34,861 nucleotides of DNA, from the NCBI GenBank assembly GCA_037440405.1, contig JBBIUE010000058.1:1-34861 (forward strand), written 5' to 3'. Positions 16,908-26,296 of this stretch are shown piece by piece; position 1 is the stretch's first letter, and each line of letters opens with the position of its first letter. A program made the position numbers and the translations under genes. Below the pieces are notes generated by a model. The model worked only from the letters and a program-made list of their open reading frames with translations. It did not search any database and was not told the DNA's origin. Source of the stretch: JANMGV01 sp037440405 (GTDB lineage: Bacteria; Planctomycetota; Planctomycetia; Pirellulales; Pirellulaceae).

Positions 16908-16914
16908 TTGAGAC

Positions 16915-17106
16915 ATGACTCGTTACCTATTTGTACTTTTCGCCACAGTCGGCCTTCTTTCGATTGGATGCAAGCCTTCTGAAGATCGTACCGTCACGAA
17001 CGTTGCCCCTGCAGACATATCGAAACCGCAGAGTCAACCTGGGAATTCGAGCAGTGGCACGACGAATGCTGCAGCCGAGGACGTCACGAAAGCTCAGACC
17101 GAGTAG
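16915..17106 (+). CDS. Small predicted lipoprotein
   Basis: 63 residues. A lipoprotein signal peptide is clear: MTRY, a hydrophobic stretch, then lipobox LSIGC with C19 as the acylated residue. The mature part, about 45 residues, is low in complexity and rich in Ser, Thr, Asn, Gln and Ala (QPGNSSSGTTNAAAED), so it is probably unstructured. Such tiny, tail-like lipoproteins are common in planctomycetes and carry no known function. A good ribosome-binding site and stacked upstream dyads support a real, possibly regulated gene. It converges with the CinA/PncC gene, with only 26 bases between the stops. Confidence 0.75.
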   Translation: MTRYLFVLFATVGLLSIGCKPSEDRTVTNVAPADISKPQSQPGNSSSGTTNAAAEDVTKAQTE

Positions 17107-17132
17107 TCTCCTACATCAACTCAGATTATTGG

Positions 17133-17696
17133 TCACGAGTGGGAACAGATTGTTGTGATGACCCAATCGATCACCAGTGAGACAGATTCACTCTGTCTAC
17201 AAGCTCTTGCTTCGATGTCGCCGGCGTCGCGGGGGGCAGGACTTCTCAAATGAAACGAGCATGAGGCAATCTTTTGGTAGTCGGCATCAACCGCTGATGG
17301 AGAAACCTCCGTTTTGTTAGCATTCCCAAATCGCCTCGCGATACTGGCAAAAACTATGCCATCTTGGCTGAGAGGTGCATTCGGGCCAAGATGGCCAGTG
17401 ACGGCGACAGACCAAGTTGCTCTCGGAGTTTTGGCCAAGACAGCCATTGCTAGAGCATCCGTCGTTTCTGCTGCAACTGGCCCCACGTTCGGGTCGCTTA
17501 ACATCATTGCATCGAGAACAAGCCAATCCACCTTGGTCTCTGTTTGATACACGACCATCGAACCGCAGAATACGTCAGAAACCCCAGGGATTTTGCCGAA
17601 AGTGGCGGCTAGTAGTCCAGCCGTACAACTTTCAGCGAAAACTATTCCCTCCCCCCTGGTTCGCAATCGTTCAACGAAGTCGATGAGTTTTTCCAT
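17133..17696 (-). CDS. pncC: CinA C-terminal / PncC-type nicotinamide-nucleotide amidohydrolase
   Basis: 187 residues, slightly longer than stand-alone CinA_C domains of about 160. The family deamidates NMN to nicotinic acid mononucleotide in pyridine nucleotide recycling. Family motifs: AESCTAGLLAATF (S23 the likely nucleophile), IPGVSDVFCGSMVVYQTETK (Tyr and Lys of the active site), VGPVAAETTDALAMAV, and VAVTGHLGPNAP, where the usual form is TGIAGPGG. The last is a noticeable deviation, so activity is likely but not certain. The N-terminal COG1058/MoCF domain of full CinA is absent. It begins six bases after the HlyD-type adaptor gene and is the last gene of the minus-strand run. Confidence 0.87.
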   Translation of the reverse strand: MEKLIDFVERLRTRGEGIVFAESCTAGLLAATFGKIPGVSDVFCGSMVVYQTETKVDWLVLDAMMLSDPNVGPVAAETTDALAMAVLAKTPRATWSVAVTGHLGPNAPLSQDGIVFASIARRFGNANKTEVSPSAVDADYQKIASCSFHLRSPAPRDAGDIEARACRQSESVSLVIDWVITTICSHS

Positions 17697-17702
17697 GAGC
17701 CG

Positions 17703-18917
17703 CTATCTATTGGCGATTCGCACGGAAACATCCGGCTGCACTTGATCCGATGGATACAAAACGACTTGATCGTTCGCTTCGAGTCCCGCAATGACTTGGG
17801 CAAAATCACGACTGCGTTGACCAATCACAACTTTCACCCGTTCACAGCGACCTTGCTGAACTCGAAATACGGCCCAGTCTTGATTGTGACGTATGAGCGC
17901 ATTCGTTGGGACTCGCAACACGTTGTCTTCCTTCCATATCGTGATTCCGCATTCCACACGGTAAGCGTCTCCAAGGGGAGTTCGCTCTTCGAATGGACTG
18001 ACAAAATCCAGCAAGACAAGGACTCGCTGCTCTTCTACGCCTAAAGCTGAAATCTTGGTGAATCCCGCTGGCTCGACACGCTGGACAACGGCCATCAGAT
18101 CCTGAGGACCTCCCCAACGAGTAACCACTGCCGGGTTCCCTGAACGAATTTTCACAGCATCGGTCGAGAGTACGTCCAACTCAATTTCTAAACTGTTCGG
18201 GTCACCGAGTTCAAGCAACGGAGTTCCTGGTTGGACCACAACAGAACTCTCTTGGATCACTCGCAATACTCGTCCGTGAATCGGAGAGCGAATCTGAAAA
18301 TCCGACGAGCCTGCTTCCGCTTCAATGGAACCCGCATGGACCATGGCAGCTTGTGCCTGGGCCAACTCAAACCTCGCAATTTGCTCAGCAGCAACTGCTG
18401 AAGCATACCGGCTTTTCGCATTTCGAAAGTCTGTTTCTGCCTGATCCAGTTCCTGTTGCGAGACGGAATCTGTCTCAGCAAGTTTGCTGAGACGACCGAA
18501 GTTCTTTTCGGCCAATGCCATCTGATCGAATGCCAAGGCTTTCATCGACTCCGCTTGCTGAACGGCCAACTCCGAGGCGTTTTCGCGGGCTTTCGCTTGA
18601 GCCAGATCTCGAGCGTTCAATAAACCAGGGGAAACCGGTTGGATCGTGGCTAACAACGTTTCACCAGTGCGCACTTCGTCACCAGGGCGTAGCCCAATCC
18701 GACGAAGCGTTCCCGCGATCGGCGCTGAAACGACATAGCGATCACGGATGCGAGTCTTTCCCTCTCCCTCAATGACCACCGCAAGTGGCCCTCGATCAAC
18801 TTCACCGATTTCCACACTGACGACAACTCGGAAGACTGACCAAAGATAGAAGCCGATCCCGGCGAGGGCCGCGACCATCAGGATCATCTTACTCCAGGGG
18901 ACCTTCACCAATGTCAC
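17703..18917 (-). CDS. HlyD/RND-type periplasmic adaptor (membrane fusion protein)
   Basis: 404 residues from GTG 18917, whose GTGA overlaps the permease stop. A membrane anchor spans about residues 11-29. Then come the first half of the lipoyl-like domain (GTLRRIGLRPGDEVRTGETL), a long alpha-hairpin/coiled coil rich in Ala, Glu and Gln (about 105-205), the second lipoyl half (FQIRSPIHGRVLRV), a beta-barrel domain, and a C-terminal domain with VPTNALI. It would link the inner-membrane ABC permease to an outer-membrane channel; no TolC-like gene is in this window. Closest architecture: MacA or DevB adaptors of ABC exporters. Confidence 0.93.
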   Translation of the reverse strand: MTLVKVPWSKMILMVAALAGIGFYLWSVFRVVVSVEIGEVDRGPLAVVIEGEGKTRIRDRYVVSAPIAGTLRRIGLRPGDEVRTGETLLATIQPVSPGLLNARDLAQAKARENASELAVQQAESMKALAFDQMALAEKNFGRLSKLAETDSVSQQELDQAETDFRNAKSRYASAVAAEQIARFELAQAQAAMVHAGSIEAEAGSSDFQIRSPIHGRVLRVIQESSVVVQPGTPLLELGDPNSLEIELDVLSTDAVKIRSGNPAVVTRWGGPQDLMAVVQRVEPAGFTKISALGVEEQRVLVLLDFVSPFEERTPLGDAYRVECGITIWKEDNVLRVPTNALIRHNQDWAVFRVQQGRCERVKVVIGQRSRDFAQVIAGLEANDQVVLYPSDQVQPDVSVRIANR

Positions 18918-21277
18918 TCCGCAGATTTGAGGACTTCAACCAAAGAAAGCTTCGCGACTTCGCGCCGAATCATGATAAGCGATAAGTACGTCGTCAAAAG
19001 CACCACGCTCGCCGCAAAGATATAGGTATGGAGACGAATCACCAAGGGGATGCGAAATAGTTCCTGATCGATCGAACTGACGATGATAAATGCGAGGCCA
19101 GTGCCGAACAGCCACCCAAGAGGCAAGGCAACAAAGGTTAACATCGTAACTTCGCCAAACAAGATGGACACGACTTCCTTTTGCGAGAATCCGAGTACTC
19201 TCAGCGTGGCGAGTTCGCGGCTCCGCTCGTTCATTGAAATACGGGCAGTACTGTAGACGACACCGATCGCGATGATGCAGGAGAACAACAAGTTGATCGA
19301 GCGCAAGATCCTAATGTTCTCAAGCAGTGTCTTTTGAAAGCTCTCTCGCATGCTTCTGGCAACAAGAACTTCGGCGACTTGAGGGTAAGTTTTCAGTCGA
19401 CTAAAGATCTCCTCAAGCCGATCCGGATCGACGCGAAGGTATGCGCCCGACACCTGTTGCGACTGGTCCAGCAGTCTGGCCAAAACACTTTGGTCGCAAT
19501 AAGCGACCATGCCAGCGAAATCGTCGATGGTCGATGCAACAGACATCTCGAATGCGGGCCGCTGGCCCTCCAGAACTTCGATGAAGATAGGCTCGCCGGG
19601 CCGCACTCGCAGCAGTTTGGCGAGTTTGTTCGAAAGGAGCAATCCCTCGATGGGAGCATCGTGAGTTCTTTCTTTGTGATCGATCAATCGCGATAACTGG
19701 GGTTCGCCATCAACGCCCATTAACGATATGAGGCGATGACTTGTACCTTGAGAAATCCGAATGGGAACCGCGCGAAAACCCTCACATGCAGTAATCGAAT
19801 CGATCGCTCGCAATGAGGTCAAGATGTCCTTCGATTGTGGTTCAATAAATACTAACTGCAAATCAAACCGCTGCGCCTGTCGGAACATGACATCGAACAA
19901 CGAGTATATGGCGTCTTGCATGAACGCTCCAACAATAAGAACGGCGACGGCAAGCGAAATTCCAAAAACAGATTGCAAGGCTCGCCATGGGCGACGCACC
20001 AGATGCCGAAAGATCATCAGTAATGTGACTGATCGAGATATCCAGCGGATGACACCTTCAATTCCGAACGAGCGATAAACGACTGGCGACTCAGGCCGCA
20101 TAGCTTCAGCGGGCCGCAATCGCGTGGCAGCGCGCACGCTCGTCCAGACACCTGCCAATCCTGCCAGGCAAGCGATGGCCGTTGCAAGAACCACGACGTA
20201 CGAAGGCATTGAGAATCCATAACTGGGAAAATGGAAGAACCGAGAGTACATAGCTGTTATGCCGGTTCCCATCGCGGCACCCAGAGGCAAACCAATGGAT
20301 GTGCTGGCGACGGCTATGATCATGGCGAACAGAAAGTAATGTTTCGCAAGGCTCCACCGAGAATATCCAAAAGCCATAAGCGCAGCGATCTGTACGCGCT
20401 GTGCCGCGATCAATCGAGAAAGGATCATATTCATGAGAAACGCTGCCGCCGAAAGAAAGATGGCCGGGATCATTAATCCCATGCGGCGAATCTCATCCAA
20501 TTCATTCGAAATGAAACGATGCGAGAATTGATCTTTGCGGGTGATCGCTCCCTGACCACCATAGGCTTTCAGTATCTCATCGATTTCAGTAATGAGACGC
20601 TCGTTCTGGATTGAAAGACTCTTCTGAAATGCCACATCGTTAAAAGCGCCTACCATGTCGACGGCAGCAGAAAGAAACTTTCGATTCATCCAAATGACGC
20701 CAAACGCTCGATTGTCGGGAAAAATTCCCCCAGGCTGTATTTCGTAGATGAACTCCGGAGCAAGAGCAAAGCCAACGATCCGCATGGTGCGCTGACGTCC
20801 ATGTAGGATTGCGAGGAGATCATCCCCAATTGTCAAATGGTGGGCGTTCGCGAAGGTCTCGCTGACAACAATTTCGTCCTCTTGATCGTACGAGGGCCAC
20901 CGTCCTCGCCGGAGACAAACGCCATTCAGTGCGATTTCTTGTTCGGGTGGCAATGAGATAAAGAGGGCTTGCGCTGGTTCCAACATGTCGGAAACCTGCA
21001 AACGAGCAGACGCGATCACTCGCGTGGACATGCTTTGAACGCCCGGCAATTCTCTGAGCCGATCAGCGAGAGACTCAGGGGCTCTCTTTAGTCGTGCGAA
21101 CACATCCGCAAATCGAAACTCTCGATAGTAGCTATCGCGAGTCGATTCCAGAGAAAAATGGGTGCTGGCTGACATGCAGAAGACCCCGATCCCACATGAC
21201 ATCACCGCAATGACAGCTAGGACTTGGGTTCTCATATTCCATAGGTCGCGAAGGGCTTTCTTGTTTAACGCCTGCAT
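18914..21277 (-). CDS. ABC exporter permease with two FtsX domains
   Basis: 787 residues from ATG 21277; GTG 21286 (GTGA overlap with the ATPase stop) and TTG 21289 are in-frame alternatives. ATG 21277 has GGTGAT upstream. Layout: an N-terminal helix (VLAVIAVMSCGIGVF), an extracytoplasmic MacB-like domain, a first FtsX block (MIPAIFLSAAAFLMNM through about 390), a mid-protein helix (VFGISLAVAVLIVGAF), a second extracytoplasmic domain, and a second FtsX block ending in LVEVLKSAE. The FtsX signatures REL-TLRVLGFS and IAALMAFGYS are present. A fused double permease can act as a dimer-like unit with one ATPase. It belongs to the MacB/LolC/YtrF group. The substrate is unknown. Confidence 0.93.
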   Translation of the reverse strand: MQALNKKALRDLWNMRTQVLAVIAVMSCGIGVFCMSASTHFSLESTRDSYYREFRFADVFARLKRAPESLADRLRELPGVQSMSTRVIASARLQVSDMLEPAQALFISLPPEQEIALNGVCLRRGRWPSYDQEDEIVVSETFANAHHLTIGDDLLAILHGRQRTMRIVGFALAPEFIYEIQPGGIFPDNRAFGVIWMNRKFLSAAVDMVGAFNDVAFQKSLSIQNERLITEIDEILKAYGGQGAITRKDQFSHRFISNELDEIRRMGLMIPAIFLSAAAFLMNMILSRLIAAQRVQIAALMAFGYSRWSLAKHYFLFAMIIAVASTSIGLPLGAAMGTGITAMYSRFFHFPSYGFSMPSYVVVLATAIACLAGLAGVWTSVRAATRLRPAEAMRPESPVVYRSFGIEGVIRWISRSVTLLMIFRHLVRRPWRALQSVFGISLAVAVLIVGAFMQDAIYSLFDVMFRQAQRFDLQLVFIEPQSKDILTSLRAIDSITACEGFRAVPIRISQGTSHRLISLMGVDGEPQLSRLIDHKERTHDAPIEGLLLSNKLAKLLRVRPGEPIFIEVLEGQRPAFEMSVASTIDDFAGMVAYCDQSVLARLLDQSQQVSGAYLRVDPDRLEEIFSRLKTYPQVAEVLVARSMRESFQKTLLENIRILRSINLLFSCIIAIGVVYSTARISMNERSRELATLRVLGFSQKEVVSILFGEVTMLTFVALPLGWLFGTGLAFIIVSSIDQELFRIPLVIRLHTYIFAASVVLLTTYLSLIMIRREVAKLSLVEVLKSAE

Positions 21278-21282
21278 CGTTA

Positions 21283-22044
21283 TCACCAATCTAGTTCGCT
21301 TGGAGTGACACGATGCGAATTCGCTTCTTCTTGGATGACTCTGCCGTCCTTCAGCGAAATGATTCGGTCAGCCATCTTTGCAATCACCGCATTGTGAGTG
21401 ATGACAACGGTCAGTGTTCCTAGCTGCCGATTGATTTGCTGAATGGCTTCGAGGACCGTGATGCCTGTGCGAACGTCCAACGCTCCGGTTGGTTCATCGC
21501 ACAGCAACACGGCAGGATTCTTGCAAATGGCTCGGGCGATGGCAACTCGCTGCTGTTCTCCTCCTGACAGTTGTGAAGGAAAGTGATGAAGCCGATCTGC
21601 CATTCCAACAAGTCGGAGTGCTTCTTCAGCGGGCATGGCCTTCGGAACGATGTCCGTGACAAGTTGCACATTCTCTTGCGCGGTCAGGCTCGGAATGAGA
21701 TTGTAAAATTGAAATACGAATCCGACATTGTCGCGACGGAATCGAGTCAGTTGTTCTTCACTCGCTTTCGTCAGATCCGTACCTGCATATTGCACCGTCC
21801 CCTCTGTTGGTACATCCAGGCCTCCAAGGATATTGAGAAGGGTGGACTTTCCGCTTCCTGATGGCCCAAGCAGTACGACGAACTCTCCGGCGTACAAATC
21901 AAGACTCACGCCGCGCAACGCGAAAACATCAACCTCGCCAATATGATAGACCTTGGTGAGCTTGCTGGCGCTAAAAACTGGTACTCCTGGGTCAGACCGC
22001 AAGGAGGAGCCGGCTCGGTGCTTCGAGGTATGCGATGACATCAT
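21283..22044 (-). CDS. ABC transporter ATP-binding protein (LolD/MacB type)
   Basis: 253 residues. Walker A is GPSGSGKST (60-68), the Q-loop lies in FVFQFYNLIPS, the signature is LSGGEQ (159-164), Walker B is VLLCDEPTGALD (179-190), and the switch histidine is in VVITHNAVIA. This matches the LolD/MacB/FtsE-like export ATPases that energise FtsX-domain permeases. The start at ATG 22044 overlaps the end of the dihydrolipoamide acetyltransferase gene by 53 bases; TTG 22002 is a poorer alternative. Overlap at both ends (E2 gene and permease) argues for one message. Start is moderately certain; family is certain. Confidence 0.95.
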   Translation of the reverse strand: MMSSHTSKHRAGSSLRSDPGVPVFSASKLTKVYHIGEVDVFALRGVSLDLYAGEFVVLLGPSGSGKSTLLNILGGLDVPTEGTVQYAGTDLTKASEEQLTRFRRDNVGFVFQFYNLIPSLTAQENVQLVTDIVPKAMPAEEALRLVGMADRLHHFPSQLSGGEQQRVAIARAICKNPAVLLCDEPTGALDVRTGITVLEAIQQINRQLGTLTVVITHNAVIAKMADRIISLKDGRVIQEEANSHRVTPSELDW

Positions 22045-23491
22045 TCAAAAACCGCGCCGCTGTCGCTCCATCGACCAAACGATGATCGTAAGCCAAGCTG
22101 AGCGGCATCATCAATCGCGGCTTGATCGAATCGTCGTCCATCACCACAGGCAGTTTGCGAGAGCGACCAACAAGCAGAATCGCAACTTCGGGAACGTTGA
22201 TAATCGGAGTGCTGTACGTGCCGCCAATTGCTCCCAGATTGCTAATGGTAAAAGTCCCACCGCGCAGATCTGATACCCCAAAATCGTTATTGCGAACGCG
22301 ACCCGAGAGTTCGCTCAACGCTATTGCAATGTCCGGAATCGATATCTTGTCGACGTTCTTGAGAACGGGAACGACCAGCCCGCGATCCGTGTCGACCGCA
22401 ATACCAATATTGACGTAGTCCTTGTAAATGATCTGTTCGTTTTCAGAATCAATCGATGCATTGATCGCCGGATGATGACGGAGAGCGGTGGCAATGGCCT
22501 TGATCAAAAACGGCATCGTGGTCAGCTTGATCCCGCGAGCAGAATAGTCGTCCTTGCTAGCCTGTCGAAAAGCTTCGAGTTCCGTGACGTCGGCATCATC
22601 GAAGTTGACGACTCGCGGGGCAGTGCTCCAAGATTTGAGCATCTGATTGGCAATCGTCTTGCGAATCTTCGACATCTTTTCGATGCGAACCGGACCAAAG
22701 TCATCTTGAGATGGAGCACTGTTCGAAGCGGTCGTCTGTACGCTCGCACTGGAACCCGACGTGGCGACCGCAGAGATCGAACCTCCGCCGTTTTTGGCCG
22801 CCTGATTGATCCGCCGCACTTCCGCTAATACATCCTCGCGTGTGATGCGGCCACCTTCACCAGTCCCTTCAACTTGAGAGAGGTCGACCCCGACTTCTCG
22901 TGCAAACCTACGAATGGCCGGTCCCGCAGGAATCGAATCGTCGGAAGTGACCACGTCCACATTCGCCAATCCTGCTTGAGCTGCAATGAACGGAGGAGGA
23001 ATCGTTGCAGATGCCTGAGGCATCACAATCGCGCGGGGCTGATCGCTTACTGACGTCGAAGACATTCCAGCTGAATTTGGAACTGTTGATGGGGATACCG
23101 CAAGTCTCGGGGCAGGTGTTTGAACCGTTTGTGCGGTCTCCGATGCCGAACTTGGAGCGGGGGCCGATGCCGCAGTCGCAGGAGCCGGTGCAGTTGGTGC
23201 GACAGGCGACGCGTTGGGAGAAGCGGCGGGCTGAACATGGGCTGCGGAGGTACCAGAAACTTCCATTTCGCAGAAGGCTTGTCCGACGGCAACTGTCTGA
23301 CCGGGCTGAACAAGAATTTTTGAGATCCGACCTGAGCTTGGACTAGGTACCGTGACCGTCGCCTTGTCCGTTTCAAGTTCAATTAACCCCTCGTCCTTGT
23401 TTACCTGATCACCGACGTTGACAAGGATTTCAAGAACGTCTCCCGAAGCAACACCTTCGCCCAAGGATGGTAATTTAATTTCAGTCGCCAT
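21992..23491 (-). CDS. aceF: Dihydrolipoamide acetyltransferase, pyruvate dehydrogenase E2
   Basis: 499 residues from ATG 23491 (MATEIKLPSLGEG); the frame reaches 23518, but the extra nine residues are not family-like. A single lipoyl domain (residues 2-80) carries the modified lysine K43 in ETDKA. An Ala/Pro/Ser-rich linker follows, then the E3-binding domain (PAIRRFAREVGVDLSQV, GTGEGGRITREDV), then the acetyltransferase core with DHRLVDG (H470, D474). It transfers acetyl groups from E1 to CoA in the cytosolic complex. One lipoyl domain instead of the three of E. coli is common elsewhere. It follows aceE by 75 bases. No dihydrolipoamide dehydrogenase (E3) gene is in the window. Confidence 0.95.
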   Translation of the reverse strand: MATEIKLPSLGEGVASGDVLEILVNVGDQVNKDEGLIELETDKATVTVPSPSSGRISKILVQPGQTVAVGQAFCEMEVSGTSAAHVQPAASPNASPVAPTAPAPATAASAPAPSSASETAQTVQTPAPRLAVSPSTVPNSAGMSSTSVSDQPRAIVMPQASATIPPPFIAAQAGLANVDVVTSDDSIPAGPAIRRFAREVGVDLSQVEGTGEGGRITREDVLAEVRRINQAAKNGGGSISAVATSGSSASVQTTASNSAPSQDDFGPVRIEKMSKIRKTIANQMLKSWSTAPRVVNFDDADVTELEAFRQASKDDYSARGIKLTTMPFLIKAIATALRHHPAINASIDSENEQIIYKDYVNIGIAVDTDRGLVVPVLKNVDKISIPDIAIALSELSGRVRNNDFGVSDLRGGTFTISNLGAIGGTYSTPIINVPEVAILLVGRSRKLPVVMDDDSIKPRLMMPLSLAYDHRLVDGATAARFLNDVIAYLEAPSRLLLAV

Positions 23492-23566
23492 ATTATTGAT
23501 CAAAACACAAGTTAACAAATGTTTGTGAATGAACTCTCACGCCAGAAACCGCGATCGATGCCAAGA

Positions 23567-26296
23567 TCAAGCCAGCATGGGATCGATCTTTTCGCTGTCA
23601 TATCCGAGGTCTTGGATTGCTTGTGCGACCGTACCGATATCCATCTTGCCCAACCGGCTAAGACGGTACAATGCTGCAATCGTGATCGACTCGGCGTCCA
23701 CTTCAAAATGTCGCCGCAATGTTTCTCGAGTCTCGCTCCTCCCTAGGCCATCCGTTCCGAGAACAAAATAATCCTGGCTCAAGTAGGGAAGTAATTGTTC
23801 GCCGACGGCCCGTACATTATCGCTCGCCGAAATGATTGGCCCCTCAACTCCTTCGAGAACTTCCTGGATGTAGCTCCTTCGCATGGGTTTGTCCGGGTGC
23901 AACATGTTCCATCGATCGCATTCCTGAGCATCTCGACGGAGTTGCGTGTAGCTGGTGACGCTCCACGCATCACTCGAAACGCCGTAACGGTCTGCGAGAA
24001 TTTCTTGAGCAGCTAAGGCACAACGGAGAATCGCGCCGCTTCCAAATAGCTGCACGCGCAGCTTGCTGCCTGGAGCTTCCTTCGACTGGAATTTGTAGAT
24101 TCCCCGAACAATCCCTTCTTCGACGCCTTCCGGCATGGCCGGCATCTCGTAATCTTCGTTATGGACAGTGATGTAGTAGATCGCCGTTTCGCCTTCTTTG
24201 TACAGCCGTCGCATACCATCCAAGACAATCGTAACGGTTTCATAAGCCCAAGCGGGATCGTAGGACCGCACCGTCGGGAACGCGATCGCGTTGAGGTGGC
24301 TGTGTCCATCTTGATGCTGCAGCCCCTCTCCGTTCAGAGTGGTTCGGCCGGCGGTCCCGCCGATCAGGAATCCCTTGGCCCTCGCATCAGCCGCAGCCCA
24401 AATCGAGTCACCAATTCGCTGGAACCCGAACATCGAATAGTAGATGTAAAAGGGAATCATGTTGACGCCGTGAGCGGAATAGGCTGTGCCCGCAGCCACA
24501 AAACTGCTCATCGATCCGCACTCGGTAATTCCTTCTTCGAGAATCTGACCATCCTTCGCTTCGCGATAAAATGCAATCTGATCGGAATCGACCGGTTCAT
24601 AGAGCTGCCCAGTGTGCGCGTAGATGCCGACCTCCCGAAACAACCCTTCCATTCCGAAAGTTCGCGATTCATCCGGAACGATTGGAACAATGTATTTGCC
24701 AATCGACTTGTCCTTCAATAATCGTCCCAAAAGGCGAACAAAACCATTCGTGGTGCTGATCGTCTTGCCCGCCATTTGAGTCGCTATCAGATTTCGATAT
24801 CCGTCCAAGCTCGGAGTATCAATACGAGGATGATCGACCGGGCGAGAGGGAACCGGTCCGCCAAGTGCCGCTCGGCGTTCTCGCAAGTACTTGATTTCCA
24901 AGCTCGTTTCCGGTGGGCGATAGAATGGGGCGTTCCCTACATCTTCATCCGAAATCGGAATGCCAAATCGGCTTCGAAACTCGACCAATTCTTTCTCGTT
25001 GAGTTTCTTCTGATTGTGAGCAACATTACGACCCTCACCGGCCTCACCAAGCCCATAGCCCTTGATCGTCTTCGCGAGGATCACTGTCGGCTGACCCTGA
25101 TGCATGACAGCAGCCTGATACGCCGCGAATACTTTCTCGGGGTCATGCCCACCCCTCTTCATCTTTTCAAGCTTCTCGTCCGAATAGTTTTCAACGAGCT
25201 TGAGCAATTCGGGATATTTCCCGAAAAAGTGTTCGCGAATGTAGGAGCCCGGCATGACCGTGTACTTCTGGAACTGCCCGTCAACCACCTCATTCATTCT
25301 TTGAATCAATAGTCCCGATTCGTCCTTCTCCAACAGCGGATCCCAGTCGCTTCCCCAAACGACTTTGATGACATTCCAGCCAGCTCCAAGAAAAATGGAT
25401 TCGAGTTCCTGGATAATCTTGCCATTGCCTCGAACTGGTCCGTCAAGCCGCTGAAGGTTGCAATTCACGACGAAAATCAAGTTGTCCAGTTTTTCGCGAG
25501 AGGCGAGCGTAATCGCGCCCAGCGTTTCTGGTTCGTCGCATTCGCCGTCTCCCAAGAAGGCCCAGACTCGTTGGTTACTCGTGTCCTTGATACCCCGATC
25601 TTTGAGATACTTGTTGAATCGCGCTTGGTAAATCGCCATGATCGGGCCTAACCCCATGGAAACGGTCGGGTACTCCCAAAAGTTCGGCATCAGCCATGGG
25701 TGCGGATAGCTACTCAGCCCCCCATCCGATTGCAGCTCGCGACGGAAGTTCTCCAAGTGCTTTTCTTCCAATCTTCCCTCCAGGAACGCACGAGCATACA
25801 TTCCCGGAGATGCATGGCCCTGGAAGTAGATAATGTCGCCGCTGTAGCCGTCCTCTCCCCTGCCACGAAAGAAGTGATTGAAAGCGACTTCGTACAAGGT
25901 CGCACTGCTCGCAAAAGTGCTAATGTGGCCGCCCAAGCCGACATGTTTCTTGTTCGCACGCACCACCATCGCCATCGCATTCCAGCGAATGATGCTCTTG
26001 ATTCGTCGTTCGAGCTCACGATTCCCGGGAAATGCTGGCTGACGGTCGGGAGTGATCGAGTTGATGTAAGGAGTCGAAGTGTCGAGCGGGATATCGACTC
26101 CATCGCGGCGAGCTCGGTTGTCCAGCGCCTTCAGCAGGTACTGAACACGTTCCGCACCTCGCACCTTGCGAACATAGTCGAGTGAGCCAAGCCACTCCAT
26201 CGTTTCGGCGGGGTCAATATCGCTCATCGTAGCCAGTTGACAATTCGACTTTCCCACGACAGGTTCTTCCGAGCCAACCAACTTTGTCTCCGCCAT
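23567..26296 (-). CDS. aceE: Pyruvate dehydrogenase E1 component, homodimeric type
   Basis: 909 residues, close to the 887 of E. coli AceE. It decarboxylates pyruvate with thiamine diphosphate and loads acetyl onto E2. Visible are GGHISTFASSATLYEV, HASPGMYARAF, the thiamine-diphosphate motif GDGECDEPE (249-257) with NCNLQRLDG about 30 residues later, and MIPFYIYYSMFGFQR in the second domain. GGGGTAAGG immediately precedes ATG 26296; ATG at residue 24 (MSDIDPAE) is an alternative start. The C-terminus differs slightly from enteric enzymes but is intact. It heads the minus-strand run toward aceF and the ABC exporter genes. Confidence 0.96.
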   Translation of the reverse strand: MAETKLVGSEEPVVGKSNCQLATMSDIDPAETMEWLGSLDYVRKVRGAERVQYLLKALDNRARRDGVDIPLDTSTPYINSITPDRQPAFPGNRELERRIKSIIRWNAMAMVVRANKKHVGLGGHISTFASSATLYEVAFNHFFRGRGEDGYSGDIIYFQGHASPGMYARAFLEGRLEEKHLENFRRELQSDGGLSSYPHPWLMPNFWEYPTVSMGLGPIMAIYQARFNKYLKDRGIKDTSNQRVWAFLGDGECDEPETLGAITLASREKLDNLIFVVNCNLQRLDGPVRGNGKIIQELESIFLGAGWNVIKVVWGSDWDPLLEKDESGLLIQRMNEVVDGQFQKYTVMPGSYIREHFFGKYPELLKLVENYSDEKLEKMKRGGHDPEKVFAAYQAAVMHQGQPTVILAKTIKGYGLGEAGEGRNVAHNQKKLNEKELVEFRSRFGIPISDEDVGNAPFYRPPETSLEIKYLRERRAALGGPVPSRPVDHPRIDTPSLDGYRNLIATQMAGKTISTTNGFVRLLGRLLKDKSIGKYIVPIVPDESRTFGMEGLFREVGIYAHTGQLYEPVDSDQIAFYREAKDGQILEEGITECGSMSSFVAAGTAYSAHGVNMIPFYIYYSMFGFQRIGDSIWAAADARAKGFLIGGTAGRTTLNGEGLQHQDGHSHLNAIAFPTVRSYDPAWAYETVTIVLDGMRRLYKEGETAIYYITVHNEDYEMPAMPEGVEEGIVRGIYKFQSKEAPGSKLRVQLFGSGAILRCALAAQEILADRYGVSSDAWSVTSYTQLRRDAQECDRWNMLHPDKPMRRSYIQEVLEGVEGPIISASDNVRAVGEQLLPYLSQDYFVLGTDGLGRSETRETLRRHFEVDAESITIAALYRLSRLGKMDIGTVAQAIQDLGYDSEKIDPMLA

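Larger units (their letters stand above)
16442..16914. other. Divergent intergenic region with stacked dyads
   Basis: About 470 bases between the phosphatase gene (-) and the small lipoprotein gene (+). The 66-codon minus frame at 16585-16785 is not supported by a ribosome-binding site or motif. Three short inverted repeats and a T-run are crowded in 16815-16890, close to the lipoprotein start. Confidence 0.5.
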
